A stretch of 64,000 nt of DNA from SG8-30 sp964406445 (GTDB taxonomy: Bacteria > Pseudomonadota > Gammaproteobacteria > Steroidobacterales > Steroidobacteraceae). The position numbers were made by a program, and so were the translations under genes. A model generated the notes under the pieces. That model was not told where the DNA came from. It saw only the letters and a program-made list of their open reading frames with translations, and did not search any database. Of the stretch, positions 31,696 through 39,632 are shown one piece after another; positions within the stretch are counted from its first letter, which is position 1, and every line of letters begins with the position of its first letter. The stretch is taken from NCBI GenBank assembly GCA_964406445.1, contig CAYORU010000003.1:1-64000 (forward strand), given 5' to 3'.

Positions 31696-32622
31696 ATGGC
31701 GCTCGATCGCAGCTACCTCGAGTATCCGAAGCGCCGCTACGGCATGGACCACGACCGCTACGACTGGTCCATGCTCGCCGATCGCCCGCGCGTCGAATGG
31801 CCCGGCGGCAAGCGCCTCGCGCTGTGGGTCAACGTGGCGTTGCAGTACTTCCCGCTCAACCAGCAGGGCAAGCCCTTCCCGCCCACCGGCGGCATGACCA
31901 CCGCCTATCCCGACCTCCGGCACTACACGCTGCGCGAGTACGGCAACCGGGTGGGTGTCTACCGGTTCCTCGAGGCGTTCGACCGCTACAAGCTGCGCCC
32001 TAGCTTCGCGGTCTCGGCGCGACTCTCCGAGCGCTACCCGTACCTGCTGCGGCGCCTCGCCGAGCGCGGGGACGAGATCGCCTGCCACGGCTGGCACATG
32101 GACGCGCCGCATTTCGGCGGCATGGATCCGGCCGCGGAGGAGGCACAGGTCGAGCGCTCGCTCAGGGCGCTGCGCGAGGCGAGCGGGCAGCCGGTGACCG
32201 GCTGGCTCAGTCCGTCGCGGTCGCAGAGCGCGCTGACGCCCGACCTGCTCGCGAAGCACGGCGTCCGCTACATGTGCGACTGGGTCAACGACGACATGCC
32301 CTACCTCTTCCGGACCGGGGCGGGCCCGATCGTCGCGATGCCGCTGTCGCTCGAACTCGAGGACGCCTTCGTCATCCACGGCAACCTGCACTCCGAGGCC
32401 GAGTGGGCCGTGCAGGTGCGGGACGCCTTCGACTTCCTGTACGCCGAGGCCGCCGGGCAGGGCGGGCGTATCCTCGCCCTGTCCCTGCACCCCTGGGTGC
32501 TCGGCCAGCCGCACCGCATCGGCCGGCTCGAGGAGGTGCTGGAGTACGTGACCGGCCACGATGGCGTGTGGTCCGCGCCGGCGGCGGAGATCTGCGCCGC
32601 CTGGCAGGCGGCAGGCCGGTGA
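31696..32622 (+). CDS. PuuE/NodB-like polysaccharide deacetylase family protein (copy 2)
   Basis: A 308-residue paralogue of the preceding gene: VEWPGGKRLALWVNVALQYFP matches strand 1, LREYGNRVGVYRFLEAFDRY matches the following block, and IACHGWHMDAPHFGGMDPAAEE carries the His-rich motif in a more complete form than copy 1. LSLHPWVLGQPHRIGRLEEVLEYV is the C-terminal His motif. The family hydrolyses N-acyl or cyclic amide bonds. The 1-nt gap implies coupled translation. The ligand differences between the pair suggest one catalytic and one modified partner, or different substrates. Confidence 0.86.
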   Translation: MALDRSYLEYPKRRYGMDHDRYDWSMLADRPRVEWPGGKRLALWVNVALQYFPLNQQGKPFPPTGGMTTAYPDLRHYTLREYGNRVGVYRFLEAFDRYKLRPSFAVSARLSERYPYLLRRLAERGDEIACHGWHMDAPHFGGMDPAAEEAQVERSLRALREASGQPVTGWLSPSRSQSALTPDLLAKHGVRYMCDWVNDDMPYLFRTGAGPIVAMPLSLELEDAFVIHGNLHSEAEWAVQVRDAFDFLYAEAAGQGGRILALSLHPWVLGQPHRIGRLEEVLEYVTGHDGVWSAPAAEICAAWQAAGR

Positions 32623-32680
32623 CGCGGTCGTTGCGCTAGACTCATGGCTGGTTTCACGCCCCAAGAGAGGTTCAGGCTCC

Positions 32681-33163
32681 ATGGCTATCAAGGCAGGCGA
32701 CAAGGTTCCCTCGGCGACGCTCAAGGTGATGACCGGCGACGGCCCGGCGAACGTGAGCACCGACGAGTTGTTCGGCAAGGGACGGGTGGTGCTCTTCTCT
32801 GTCCCGGGGGCCTTCACGCCCACCTGCAGCGCCCGCCACCTGCCGGGGTTCGTCGAGCAGGCCGCGGCGCTCAAGGCCAAGGGCGTCGACAAGGTCGTGT
32901 GCATCGCGGTCAACGACGTGTTCGTGATGAACGCATGGGGCAAGTCGGCGAACGTCGGCGACAGCGTGGTCATGGCGGCCGACGGCAACGGCGACTTCAC
33001 CCGCGCGCTGGGCCTCGAGCTCGACGCCAAGGGCTTCGGCATGGGCATGCGCGGGCAGCGCTTCGCGCTGGTCAGCGAGAAGGGCGTCGTCAAGTCGGTG
33101 TTCGTCGAGGGGCCCGGCGAGTTCAAGGTGTCCTCGGCCGAGCACGTCCTGAGCCAGCTTTGA
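32681..33163 (+). CDS. Peroxiredoxin, Prx5 type
   Basis: A 160-residue cytoplasmic thiol peroxidase. The peroxidatic Cys49 sits in FSVPGAFTPTCSARHLPGF, the Prx5 signature (PGAFTPxCS). The later IAVNDVFVMNAWGK and GLELDAKGFGMGMRGQRFALV blocks are also typical of Prx5. Such enzymes reduce H2O2 and alkyl peroxides with glutathione/glutaredoxin or thioredoxin. It follows the deacetylases by 58 nt and precedes a reductase and a MAPEG protein, so the downstream half of this cluster looks like a redox or glutathione module. Confidence 0.93.
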   Translation: MAIKAGDKVPSATLKVMTGDGPANVSTDELFGKGRVVLFSVPGAFTPTCSARHLPGFVEQAAALKAKGVDKVVCIAVNDVFVMNAWGKSANVGDSVVMAADGNGDFTRALGLELDAKGFGMGMRGQRFALVSEKGVVKSVFVEGPGEFKVSSAEHVLSQL

Positions 33164-33182
33164 CGCCGACGGGCGCCCGGGC

Positions 33183-34193
33183 TTGAAGAACCAGCGCGTG
33201 CTGATGGCCCGGCGGCCGCAGGGCCTGCCGGTCGTCGAGGACTTCGCGCTCGACGAGGCGCCCGTGGCTGCGCCGGGGGAGGGTCAGTTCCTCTCGCGGA
33301 CGCTGTGGTTGTCGCTCGACCCGTACTATCGCAACGTGATGAAGGGCAGCCAGCTCTACGCCGACCGGCTGGAGCCCGGCATGCCGATGGTCGGCGAGAC
33401 CGTGGCCGAGGTGGTGCAGTCGCGCCACCCGGGCTTCGCGGCGGGCGAGTTCGTCGCCGTCCGTAACGGCTGGCAGGCGTATGCCCTGTCGGACGGCACC
33501 GGCGCGCGCAAGCTCGACCCGGCGATGGCACCGCTGTCGACGGCGCTCGGAGTGCTGGGGATGCCGGGCCTGACCGGCTACGCCGGGCTCGTCTATCTCG
33601 GCGAGCCAAAGCCCGGGCAGACCGTGGTGGTCTCGGCCGCGACCGGCCCGGTCGGCTCGACGGTCGGGCAGGTCGCTCGCCTCGTCGGCGCGCGCGCCGT
33701 CGGCATCGCCGGGAGCGACGAGAAGTGCGCCTATGCGGTGGAGGAGCTCGGCTTCGCTGCCTGCGTGAACTACCGCAAGGGCGACCTGCGCGAGGCGCTG
33801 GCCGCGACCTGCCCCGACCGGATCGACGTCTACTTCGATAACGTCGGCGGCGACACGCTCTCGGCGGTGCTGACGCGGCTCGCGCTCGGCGCGCGCATCG
33901 TGCTGTGCGGCATGATCGAGGCCTACAGCGCCGACACGCCGCCGCCCGGCCCCTTCCTCGGGCCCGTGGTCGGCGCGCGCGCAACGATGAAGGGCCTCGT
34001 GGTCTACGACTGGCTGCACAAGGCCGACGAGCAGCGCCGCGTGGTCTCGGCCTGGATCCGCGAGGGCCGCTTCCGCTACCGCGAGGACGTGACCGAGGGC
34101 ATCGCAGGGGCGCCCGCGGCCTTCTGCCGACTGATGCGCGGCGGCAATTTCGGCAAGGCGCTGGTCCGCGTGGCCGGCTCGTCGCCGCACTGA
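33183..34193 (+). CDS. NADP-dependent enone reductase, MDR superfamily (CurA/LTB4DH-like)
   Basis: A 336-residue zinc-free medium-chain reductase. SLDPYYRNVMKGSQLY (about 45), GLTGYAGLVYLGEPKPGQTVVVSAATGPVGSTVGQVARLVGAR with AxxGxxG (about 135-175), and VDVYFDNVGG-type IDVYFDNVGGDTLSAVL are typical of the curcumin-reductase and leukotriene-B4-dehydrogenase branch, which reduces the double bond of alpha,beta-unsaturated ketones. A TTG start at 33183 is used, as no ATG or GTG lies nearer the conserved N-terminus. It is followed 7 nt later by a MAPEG protein. Confidence 0.88.
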   Translation: MKNQRVLMARRPQGLPVVEDFALDEAPVAAPGEGQFLSRTLWLSLDPYYRNVMKGSQLYADRLEPGMPMVGETVAEVVQSRHPGFAAGEFVAVRNGWQAYALSDGTGARKLDPAMAPLSTALGVLGMPGLTGYAGLVYLGEPKPGQTVVVSAATGPVGSTVGQVARLVGARAVGIAGSDEKCAYAVEELGFAACVNYRKGDLREALAATCPDRIDVYFDNVGGDTLSAVLTRLALGARIVLCGMIEAYSADTPPPGPFLGPVVGARATMKGLVVYDWLHKADEQRRVVSAWIREGRFRYREDVTEGIAGAPAAFCRLMRGGNFGKALVRVAGSSPH

Positions 34194-34200
34194 GGCAGGC

Positions 34201-34590
34201 ATGACGGCACCCATCACCTCGCTCTATGCGGCGCTCGCGGCGCTGCTGTACCTCGGCCTCGCCGGACTGGTGGTCCGGGCCCGCTGGGCGACCCGCACGC
34301 CGCTCGGCGTCGGCGCCGATCCACGCATGGAGCGCGCCGTGCGCGTGCACGCGAACTTCGTCGAGTACGTGCCGCTCATCCTGCTGCTGCTGCTGCTTGC
34401 GGAGCTGAACGGCCTGCCGGGCTGGGCGCTTCACGCGGCCGGGGCGGTCCTTGTCGCCAGCCGTCTGCTGCACGCCTGGGGCCTGTCCAGGCACTCCGCG
34501 CGGAGCTTCGGCCGGTTCTATGGAACGCTCGGCACCTGGCTCGTCCTGCTCGGCCTCGCGCTCGCGCTGCTCAAAAACGTCGCTGGCTGA
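34201..34590 (+). CDS. MAPEG-family membrane protein
   Basis: A 129-residue inner-membrane protein with four hydrophobic segments. Its landmarks are RMERAVRVHANFVEYVPLILLLLLLAELNG (the ExxxRxxxNxxE-like glutathione-binding region, here ERAVRVHANFVEYVP) and SRLLHAWGLSRHSARSFGRFYGTLG. Bacterial MAPEG proteins can act as glutathione transferases or peroxidases, which fits the neighbouring peroxiredoxin and reductase. Its TGA abuts the TCA (reverse stop) of the convergent alpha/beta-hydrolase gene, so the two genes meet with no spacer. Confidence 0.88.
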   Translation: MTAPITSLYAALAALLYLGLAGLVVRARWATRTPLGVGADPRMERAVRVHANFVEYVPLILLLLLLAELNGLPGWALHAAGAVLVASRLLHAWGLSRHSARSFGRFYGTLGTWLVLLGLALALLKNVAG

Positions 34591-36291
34591 TCAGGGCCCG
34601 AACAGCCGGACGAGGACCGCGGCCAGCCCGGTCGCCGTGTCGGGGGCCGCCTCGACGCGCAAGGAAGGCCGGCCGGCGAGCGCCTCCGGGAGGCCGGCGT
34701 CGCGCGGGTCCGAGGCGTCGAGCAGCACCGTGGTGTCCGTCGCGAGCGCCGCCAGGCGCGCCTCGAGCGGCACGGCGAGCGCGGCGTGCAGCGGCTGGGC
34801 GTAGCTCCCGGGCTGCTTCATCAGGTCGACCACGATCCGCTGCCGGGTGGCCGCGTCGAGCCCCGCGCCGCGGCGGCGCACCGCCTCCCGGCTGCGCTCG
34901 AACCAGGGCCAGGCGACCTCGCGGTCGCCCAGCAGCTGCCAGGCGGCGAGCCAGTGCGTGCCGTCGCGCCGCGGCGTGAGCGGCGGACAGTACGCTGGCA
35001 GGAGCGCGGCCCTTGCGCCCGGCGACAGCGGCGGCAGGCCCCGGCAGACGAGCCGCCGGACGCGCCCCGGAGCCAGGGCCGCAAGCTCGAGGGCGAGCGG
35101 CGCGGCGAGTTGCTCCGCGTACAGGTCGGCGGCTGCCACCTGCAGGCGGTCCAGCGCGGCCAGCAGCGCCGCCGCCGATCGCTGCGCGGTCGCCGCGGCT
35201 TGCGCGTCCGACTCGCCGCAGCCGGGCAGGTCGGGCATCAGCACCCGGCGGTCCGTCGCGAGTGCGAGGCCGAGCGCCTCCACCGCGGCGGCCGACCCCG
35301 GGAGGTCGTGCAGCAGCAGCAGCGGCGGTCCTGGGCCGGATCCCGCGACGCGCAGGTGCAGCTGGCCCTCGCGATGGTCCACGTAGCCCGCCCGCAGGCG
35401 CGGCGCAGGGTCGGCCAGCGGATCAGGCGGGTCGCCACGCGGCTGCGGCGCCGAGTACTCCGCGAACCAGCTGGCCAGCGCCGATCTCCAGGCCGCGGCA
35501 TCGGCGCCGAGCGGGGCGCAGCGCACGCCCGGCGGCAAGGGCTGCGGCAGCGCCTCGAGGTAGCCGAACAGCACGTCGTCCGCGCGGGCAGTGACGGTCA
35601 GGGGACGGCGCAGGGCGGCGAAGGCCTCGCGCGCGGGATAGCGCATGGCCGCGGCGTAGGCCGAGGACCACGACCGGCCCGCCATCATCACGTCCACCGC
35701 GTAGGCGTGCAGCGCGGCATCGTCCGGCAGCTCCATCGGCAGCCGGGTCGCCGGCTCGCGCCGGAACCAGGGAAACCAGCGGTGGAAATCCAGGACCTTG
35801 CTCCACTGCGTGGCGAGGTGGCTGCCGTCGGCATGCACCTCGAAGGGCAGCATGTAGGCTGCGATGAACGCCTCGGGCGGCGGCGCGGCCGGCAGTGACA
35901 GCCCGTCGAGCACCGCGCCGCCCAGCGGCGCGTCGGCGCGCGCGGCGAGCGCGAGCGCGGTCTTGGAACTGGTGTGGAAACCATAGACGGCAGGGCGGCG
36001 CAGGCCCAGCGCCTGTAGCGTGCCCGCGAGCGCCGCTGCGAAATCAGGGATCGTGGGAATCGGATCGGCCGGCAGCGGCGTGGAGTTGCCGTAGCCCGGC
36101 GTGTCCAGCGCGAACACCGAGAACTCGCGAGCCAGCCACGGCAGGTTCGGCAGGTGCAGCACGGAGGAGCGCGGCGAGTCGTGCAGCAGCACGACGGGCG
36201 GCCCGTCGCCGGCGCTGCGGAAGTGAACCTGCCCGCCGGGGACGTCGACGTAGCCTTTGCGTGCCGGCGGCGCTCCCGCGGCCGGGCTCAC
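34591..36291 (-). CDS. Fused tandem alpha/beta-hydrolase protein with non-canonical nucleophile elbows
   Basis: A 566-residue product made of two alpha/beta-hydrolase domains in tandem. Domain 1 (about 13-280) has KGYVDVPGGQVHFRSAGDG, VVLLHDSPRSS and FALDTPGYGNST; domain 2 (about 300-566) repeats AGYVDHREGQLHLRVAGSG, LLLHDLPGSAAAV and MPDLPGCGESDAQ. The elbow of domain 1 reads YGFHTSSK (His106 in the nucleophile place) and that of domain 2 reads YAEQLAAP (Gln), so neither has a normal Ser. GTG at 36291 overlaps the NTF2-like stop (GTGA). It is last in a minus-strand operon with ETF and a nitrilase-like protein. Catalysis, if any, is unusual; a structural or ligand-binding role is possible. 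Confidence 0.75.
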   Translation of the reverse strand: MSPAAGAPPARKGYVDVPGGQVHFRSAGDGPPVVLLHDSPRSSVLHLPNLPWLAREFSVFALDTPGYGNSTPLPADPIPTIPDFAAALAGTLQALGLRRPAVYGFHTSSKTALALAARADAPLGGAVLDGLSLPAAPPPEAFIAAYMLPFEVHADGSHLATQWSKVLDFHRWFPWFRREPATRLPMELPDDAALHAYAVDVMMAGRSWSSAYAAAMRYPAREAFAALRRPLTVTARADDVLFGYLEALPQPLPPGVRCAPLGADAAAWRSALASWFAEYSAPQPRGDPPDPLADPAPRLRAGYVDHREGQLHLRVAGSGPGPPLLLLHDLPGSAAAVEALGLALATDRRVLMPDLPGCGESDAQAAATAQRSAAALLAALDRLQVAAADLYAEQLAAPLALELAALAPGRVRRLVCRGLPPLSPGARAALLPAYCPPLTPRRDGTHWLAAWQLLGDREVAWPWFERSREAVRRRGAGLDAATRQRIVVDLMKQPGSYAQPLHAALAVPLEARLAALATDTTVLLDASDPRDAGLPEALAGRPSLRVEAAPDTATGLAAVLVRLFGP

Positions 36292-36755
36292 CGCGCATCC
36301 TGCGACGGCGAGGCCTCGGCGAAGCGCTCGTAGCTTCGCCGGAAGTAGACGATCGGCGCCAGCGGTGCCTCGACATAGTGCAGGAAGCGCCAGCCGGCCG
36401 GCTTGTGGCGAAACATCGCCGCGACGCGAAGCTCCCCGCCGATCGGTCGCGGATGGGTGCGGAAGCGTCCCACCCAGCGCATATCGTACACCGCCGAGGC
36501 GAGGCGGTCGCCGAGCGCGCGCACGCAGAGGTTCGACGTCGAGATCCTGATGCTCTCGGTCGCCGCGCGGGTGCTCCGCCAGTAGGCCTCGATCGCGGGC
36601 CAGTCGAGCATCGGCGCCGCCGCCTCCTCGGCGACGTACAGGGGCTCCGCGTCGTCCGTGTCCCACAGTCCCCGCAGGCGCTCGAAGTCCAGTCGCGCCC
36701 AGCAGTCACGATAGTCCGCCACAATACTTTCAATATCCTGGCGTACTTCGCTCAT
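36288..36755 (-). CDS. NTF2/SnoaL-like fold protein
   Basis: A 155-residue protein with the NTF2-like cone pattern: N-terminal helices ESIVADYRDCWARLDFERLRGLW followed by strands (EPLYVAEEAAAPMLDWPAIEAYWRST, VRALGDRLASAVYDMRWVGRF, GWRFLHYVEAPLAPIVYFRR). The fold is shared by ring-hydroxylating dioxygenase beta subunits, SnoaL cyclases and ketosteroid isomerase; no catalytic residues can be assigned. It lies 12 nt after etfA and overlaps the double alpha/beta-hydrolase by 4 nt, so the products probably act together. Confidence 0.75.
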   Translation of the reverse strand: MSEVRQDIESIVADYRDCWARLDFERLRGLWDTDDAEPLYVAEEAAAPMLDWPAIEAYWRSTRAATESIRISTSNLCVRALGDRLASAVYDMRWVGRFRTHPRPIGGELRVAAMFRHKPAGWRFLHYVEAPLAPIVYFRRSYERFAEASPSQDAR

Positions 36756-36767
36756 GTAGATTCTGGC

Positions 36768-37706
36768 TCAGACGAGCCTCTCGATCTCCGGTACCAGGGT
36801 GAACAGGTCGCCGACCAGGCCGACGTCGGCGATCTCGAAGATCGGCGCCTCGGGGTCCTTGTTGATCGCCACGATGGTCCGGGCGTCCTTGATGCCCGTC
36901 AGGTGCTGGATCGCGCCGGAGATGCCGATCGCGACGTACAGCTCCGGCGCGATGATCTTGCCGGTCTGCCCGACCTGCATCTCGTTCGGCGCGTAGCCCG
37001 CGTCCACGGCCGCCCGCGAGGCGCCGACGCCGGCGTTGAGCTTGGCCGCGAGCCGGTAGATCAGGTCGAAGTTCTCCGCGCTGCCGAGGGCACGACCGCC
37101 GGAGATCACCCGTGGAGCGGTCTGCAGGTCCGGTCGGTCGCTCTTGGCCGCCGAGATGGACACGAAGCGCGTGTGCGAGGGCAGGGCGACGTCGAGGGTC
37201 TGCTTCTCGACCGGCGCGGCCGCGCCCGTCCCGGCGGCCCCGTAGGACGCGACCCGCACCGTGCAGACGACCTGCGTGCCGGCGGTCACCTCGACCGTGG
37301 TGATGGCGTTGCCAGCGTAGACCGGCCGCTTGAAGCGGGTCGCCGATTCCACCGCCATCACGTCAGAGAGCTGCGGCACGCCGAGCAGGGCAGCGACGCG
37401 CGGCATGAGGTCGCGGCCGAAGGTGGTCGAGGGGCCGAGCACGTAGCCGAAGCCCTCGGCCAGCTTCGCGAGCTGCGGCGCGAGCACGGCGGCGAGCGGC
37501 GCGGCGTTCGCGGGATTCTCGACCAGCAGCACCTTAGACACGCCCTCGAGCGCGGAGGCCTGGGCGGCCACGTCGGCGCCGTCCTTCGCGAGGACCGCGA
37601 CCGTGATCTCCGCATCGGGAATCGTGGCGGCGCAGCTCACGCACTTGGCCGTCGCGGGATTCAGCCTGCCGCCGGCGTGTTCGGCGACGATCAGGACCTT
37701 GTTCAT
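36768..37706 (-). CDS. etfA: Electron transfer flavoprotein alpha subunit
   Basis: EtfA with EtfB carries electrons from acyl-CoA or amine dehydrogenases to the quinone pool through ETF:quinone oxidoreductase. The 312-residue product begins [20 protein letters not shown] and has the C-terminal FAD domain: [58 protein letters not shown] and [25 protein letters not shown]. The start overlaps the etfB stop by one nt. Possible electron donors in the window include the TMADH-like flavoprotein at 55.2 kb; an acyl-CoA dehydrogenase is not seen. Confidence 0.96.
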   Translation of the reverse strand: MNKVLIVAEHAGGRLNPATAKCVSCAATIPDAEITVAVLAKDGADVAAQASALEGVSKVLLVENPANAAPLAAVLAPQLAKLAEGFGYVLGPSTTFGRDLMPRVAALLGVPQLSDVMAVESATRFKRPVYAGNAITTVEVTAGTQVVCTVRVASYGAAGTGAAAPVEKQTLDVALPSHTRFVSISAAKSDRPDLQTAPRVISGGRALGSAENFDLIYRLAAKLNAGVGASRAAVDAGYAPNEMQVGQTGKIIAPELYVAIGISGAIQHLTGIKDARTIVAINKDPEAPIFEIADVGLVGDLFTLVPEIERLV

Positions 37707-38455
37707 CAGATCAGCCCCTTCTGCTTGAGCACGTTCACGAGTTCGGCGGCGTCCTTGACCATGACGCCCTTCTGGCGCTGGGCCGGCGGCTCCCAGGCCA
37801 GCACCTTCGAGGTACTGCCGGCGTCGACGCCGAGCGCCGCCAGATCGGTGAGGTCGAGCGGCTTCTTCTTGGCCTTCATGATGTCCGGCAGCTTGACGTA
37901 GCGCGGCTCGTTCAGGCGCAGGTCGGTGGTCACGACCGCCGGCAGGTCGACCTCGTCGGTCTCGAGTCCGGCGTCGACCTCCCGCGTCACGACCAGCGCA
38001 TCGCCCTTGAACTCGACCTTCGAGGCGAAGGTCGCCTGCGGCCGGTCCCAGAGGGCCGCGAGCATCGGTCCGGTCTGCGCCGCGTCGTCGTCGATGGCCT
38101 GCTTGCCGAGGATCACGAGGTCGGGCGACTCCTTGCGGACGATGGCGAGCAGCGCCCGGGCCGCGACCAGCGGGTCGAGCGGGGCTTCGTGCTTGACGAG
38201 GATCGCCCGGTCCGCGCCCATCGCGAGCGCGGTGCGCAGCTGCTGCTGCGCGTCGTCCGGGCCGACGCTGACCGCGATGATTTCGCCGGCCTCGCCGCGC
38301 TCGCGGATCCTCAGCGCCTCCTCCAGGGCGATCTCGTCGAACGGGTTGATGCTCATCTTGACCCCGTCCGTGACGACCCCGGAGCCGTCCGGCTTGACCC
38401 GGATCCGGACGTTGTAGTCGATCACCCTCTTCACACCCACCAGGATCTTGCGCAT
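37706..38455 (-). CDS. etfB: Electron transfer flavoprotein beta subunit
   Basis: The 249-residue EtfB binds AMP and forms the ETF heterodimer with EtfA. Landmarks: ILVGVKRVIDYNVRIRVKPDG, SINPFDEIALEEALRIRERGE, VLIVKHEAPLDP-type AILVKHEAPLDPLVAARALLAI, and PDLVILGKQAIDDDAAQTGPMLAALWDRPQ, the hallmark of the family. The C-terminal VNVLKQKGLI is also typical. GAGGAGCGAG precedes the ATG, and the nitrilase-like gene ends 28 nt upstream, so ETF is expressed within this catabolic operon rather than alone. Confidence 0.96.
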   Translation of the reverse strand: MRKILVGVKRVIDYNVRIRVKPDGSGVVTDGVKMSINPFDEIALEEALRIRERGEAGEIIAVSVGPDDAQQQLRTALAMGADRAILVKHEAPLDPLVAARALLAIVRKESPDLVILGKQAIDDDAAQTGPMLAALWDRPQATFASKVEFKGDALVVTREVDAGLETDEVDLPAVVTTDLRLNEPRYVKLPDIMKAKKKPLDLTDLAALGVDAGSTSKVLAWEPPAQRQKGVMVKDAAELVNVLKQKGLI

Positions 38456-38483
38456 CGGGACTCGCTCCTCGGATGAAATCTGC

Positions 38484-39530
38484 TCAGATCAGCCCGTCGC
38501 GCTCGAGCCGCTCGAGCACGGCGCGCTGCGTGGCGACGAAGTGACTGCGGTCGGGGACGGTCGTGCGGCCGTCCGCGTCCAGCATCGTGTTCGGCGGGTA
38601 GACCGACCCCGCGTAGGTGGCCGCGAACAGCTCGAGGCGCTGCCGCGACAACAGGTTCCCCATCCCGCCGCGGCGCCGGTAGCGACGCAGTGCGGCGAGG
38701 TCGATCTCGGCGCAGGCGTTCGCCGACTCCCCGGAGAGCGCCTCGGCGCGGACGTCGCCGAGGAAATCCACCACCTTGGACATGCCGTCCGCGGAAGCGA
38801 ACGGCATGTCCACGCCCTCGATGCCGGCGGTGTTGGCCGAGACCAGGTAGCAGAGGTTCTCGAGGGCGCGGGCGCGCTTGGCGACGTCCTTCGGCGTGAG
38901 GCGCGGCGAGCCCACTTCGCTCGAGCTGTGCAGGAACACCTCGGCGCCGCGCAGCGCGAGCGCGCGGGCGATCTCTGGATACAGGATCTCCTCCGAGGCG
39001 ATCGCCGCCAGCCGGCCGATCTCGGTCCGCGCGACCGGGAACACGCCTTCGAGGCCGTAGACGTCGAGATAGCGATCCCAGACGTCGTGCGGCGTCGGCG
39101 CGAACATGGAGACCAGCCTGCGGTAGCGCAGCACGATGGCGCCGGACGGCGCGAGGCAGAAACTGGTCTGGAAGTAGAGGCCGGGGAAATGCCGGTCCGT
39201 CTCGTAGGCGTTGCCGGCGAGAAACACGTCGTGGCGCGCCGCGACGGCGCCGAGCGCCTCGTACTCCGCGCCGTCCGTGTCGATCGCCGCCTTTTCCGCC
39301 CAGGCCGGGAGCGACTCGCCGAGCGGATAGCTGGTCAGAAGGTACTCCGGCAGGACCACCAGCCGCAGGTCCCGGCCGAGGAAAGCCTTCGAGCCGGCGA
39401 TGCCCCGGTCGATCCGACAGATGTTCCGCTGCATCGCAGCCCGTGCGCTGGCGCGGTCCGGGCAGCCATTCACTGCATGGCAGGTCAGCTGCAGCGCAAG
39501 GGCGCGGTACGCGAGGGTCTCGTCGGGCAT
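38484..39530 (-). CDS. Nitrilase-superfamily protein with altered catalytic triad
   Basis: A 348-residue carbon-nitrogen-hydrolase fold protein. The first triad Glu is present (Glu62 in VVLPEYLLTSYP). Where Lys is expected the sequence reads LRYRRLVSM (Arg138), and where the nucleophilic Cys is expected it reads AAIASEEILYPEIARAL (Ser179). The remaining fold signals (HDVFLAGNAYE, RALALRGAEVFLHSSSE, RALENLCYLVSAN) are intact. A Glu-Arg-Ser set suggests either loss of amidase activity or altered chemistry. It precedes etfB by 28 nt and follows an IclR gene on the same strand; an 18-bp near-palindrome lies about 50 nt before its start. Confidence 0.85.
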   Translation of the reverse strand: MPDETLAYRALALQLTCHAVNGCPDRASARAAMQRNICRIDRGIAGSKAFLGRDLRLVVLPEYLLTSYPLGESLPAWAEKAAIDTDGAEYEALGAVAARHDVFLAGNAYETDRHFPGLYFQTSFCLAPSGAIVLRYRRLVSMFAPTPHDVWDRYLDVYGLEGVFPVARTEIGRLAAIASEEILYPEIARALALRGAEVFLHSSSEVGSPRLTPKDVAKRARALENLCYLVSANTAGIEGVDMPFASADGMSKVVDFLGDVRAEALSGESANACAEIDLAALRRYRRRGGMGNLLSRQRLELFAATYAGSVYPPNTMLDADGRTTVPDRSHFVATQRAVLERLERDGLI

Positions 39531-39577
39531 GCGGTTCTCGGGTAGGGGAGGCGCCGGCCCCTGCGTCGGGAGCCGCG

Positions 39578-39595
39578 ATTTTGCGCTGCGAAAAT
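39578..39595. promoter_or_regulatory. Candidate IclR-type operator near-palindrome
   Basis: ATTTTGCGCTGCGAAAAT has inverted arms ATTTT-GC and GC-AAAAT (three central bases and two mismatched positions) and stands out against the GC-rich background. It lies between the IclR gene and the nitrilase-like start, where a regulator of the downstream operon would bind. Confidence 0.4.
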
Positions 39596-39632
39596 AAGCA
39601 AACGCGGCGAGGGTGTCAAACGACGGAGGCGC

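Noticed and set aside
34786..35898. 370-codon plus-strand frame opposite the double alpha/beta-hydrolase
   Set aside because: Arg-rich antisense shadow; the minus-strand frame has clear domain motifs.
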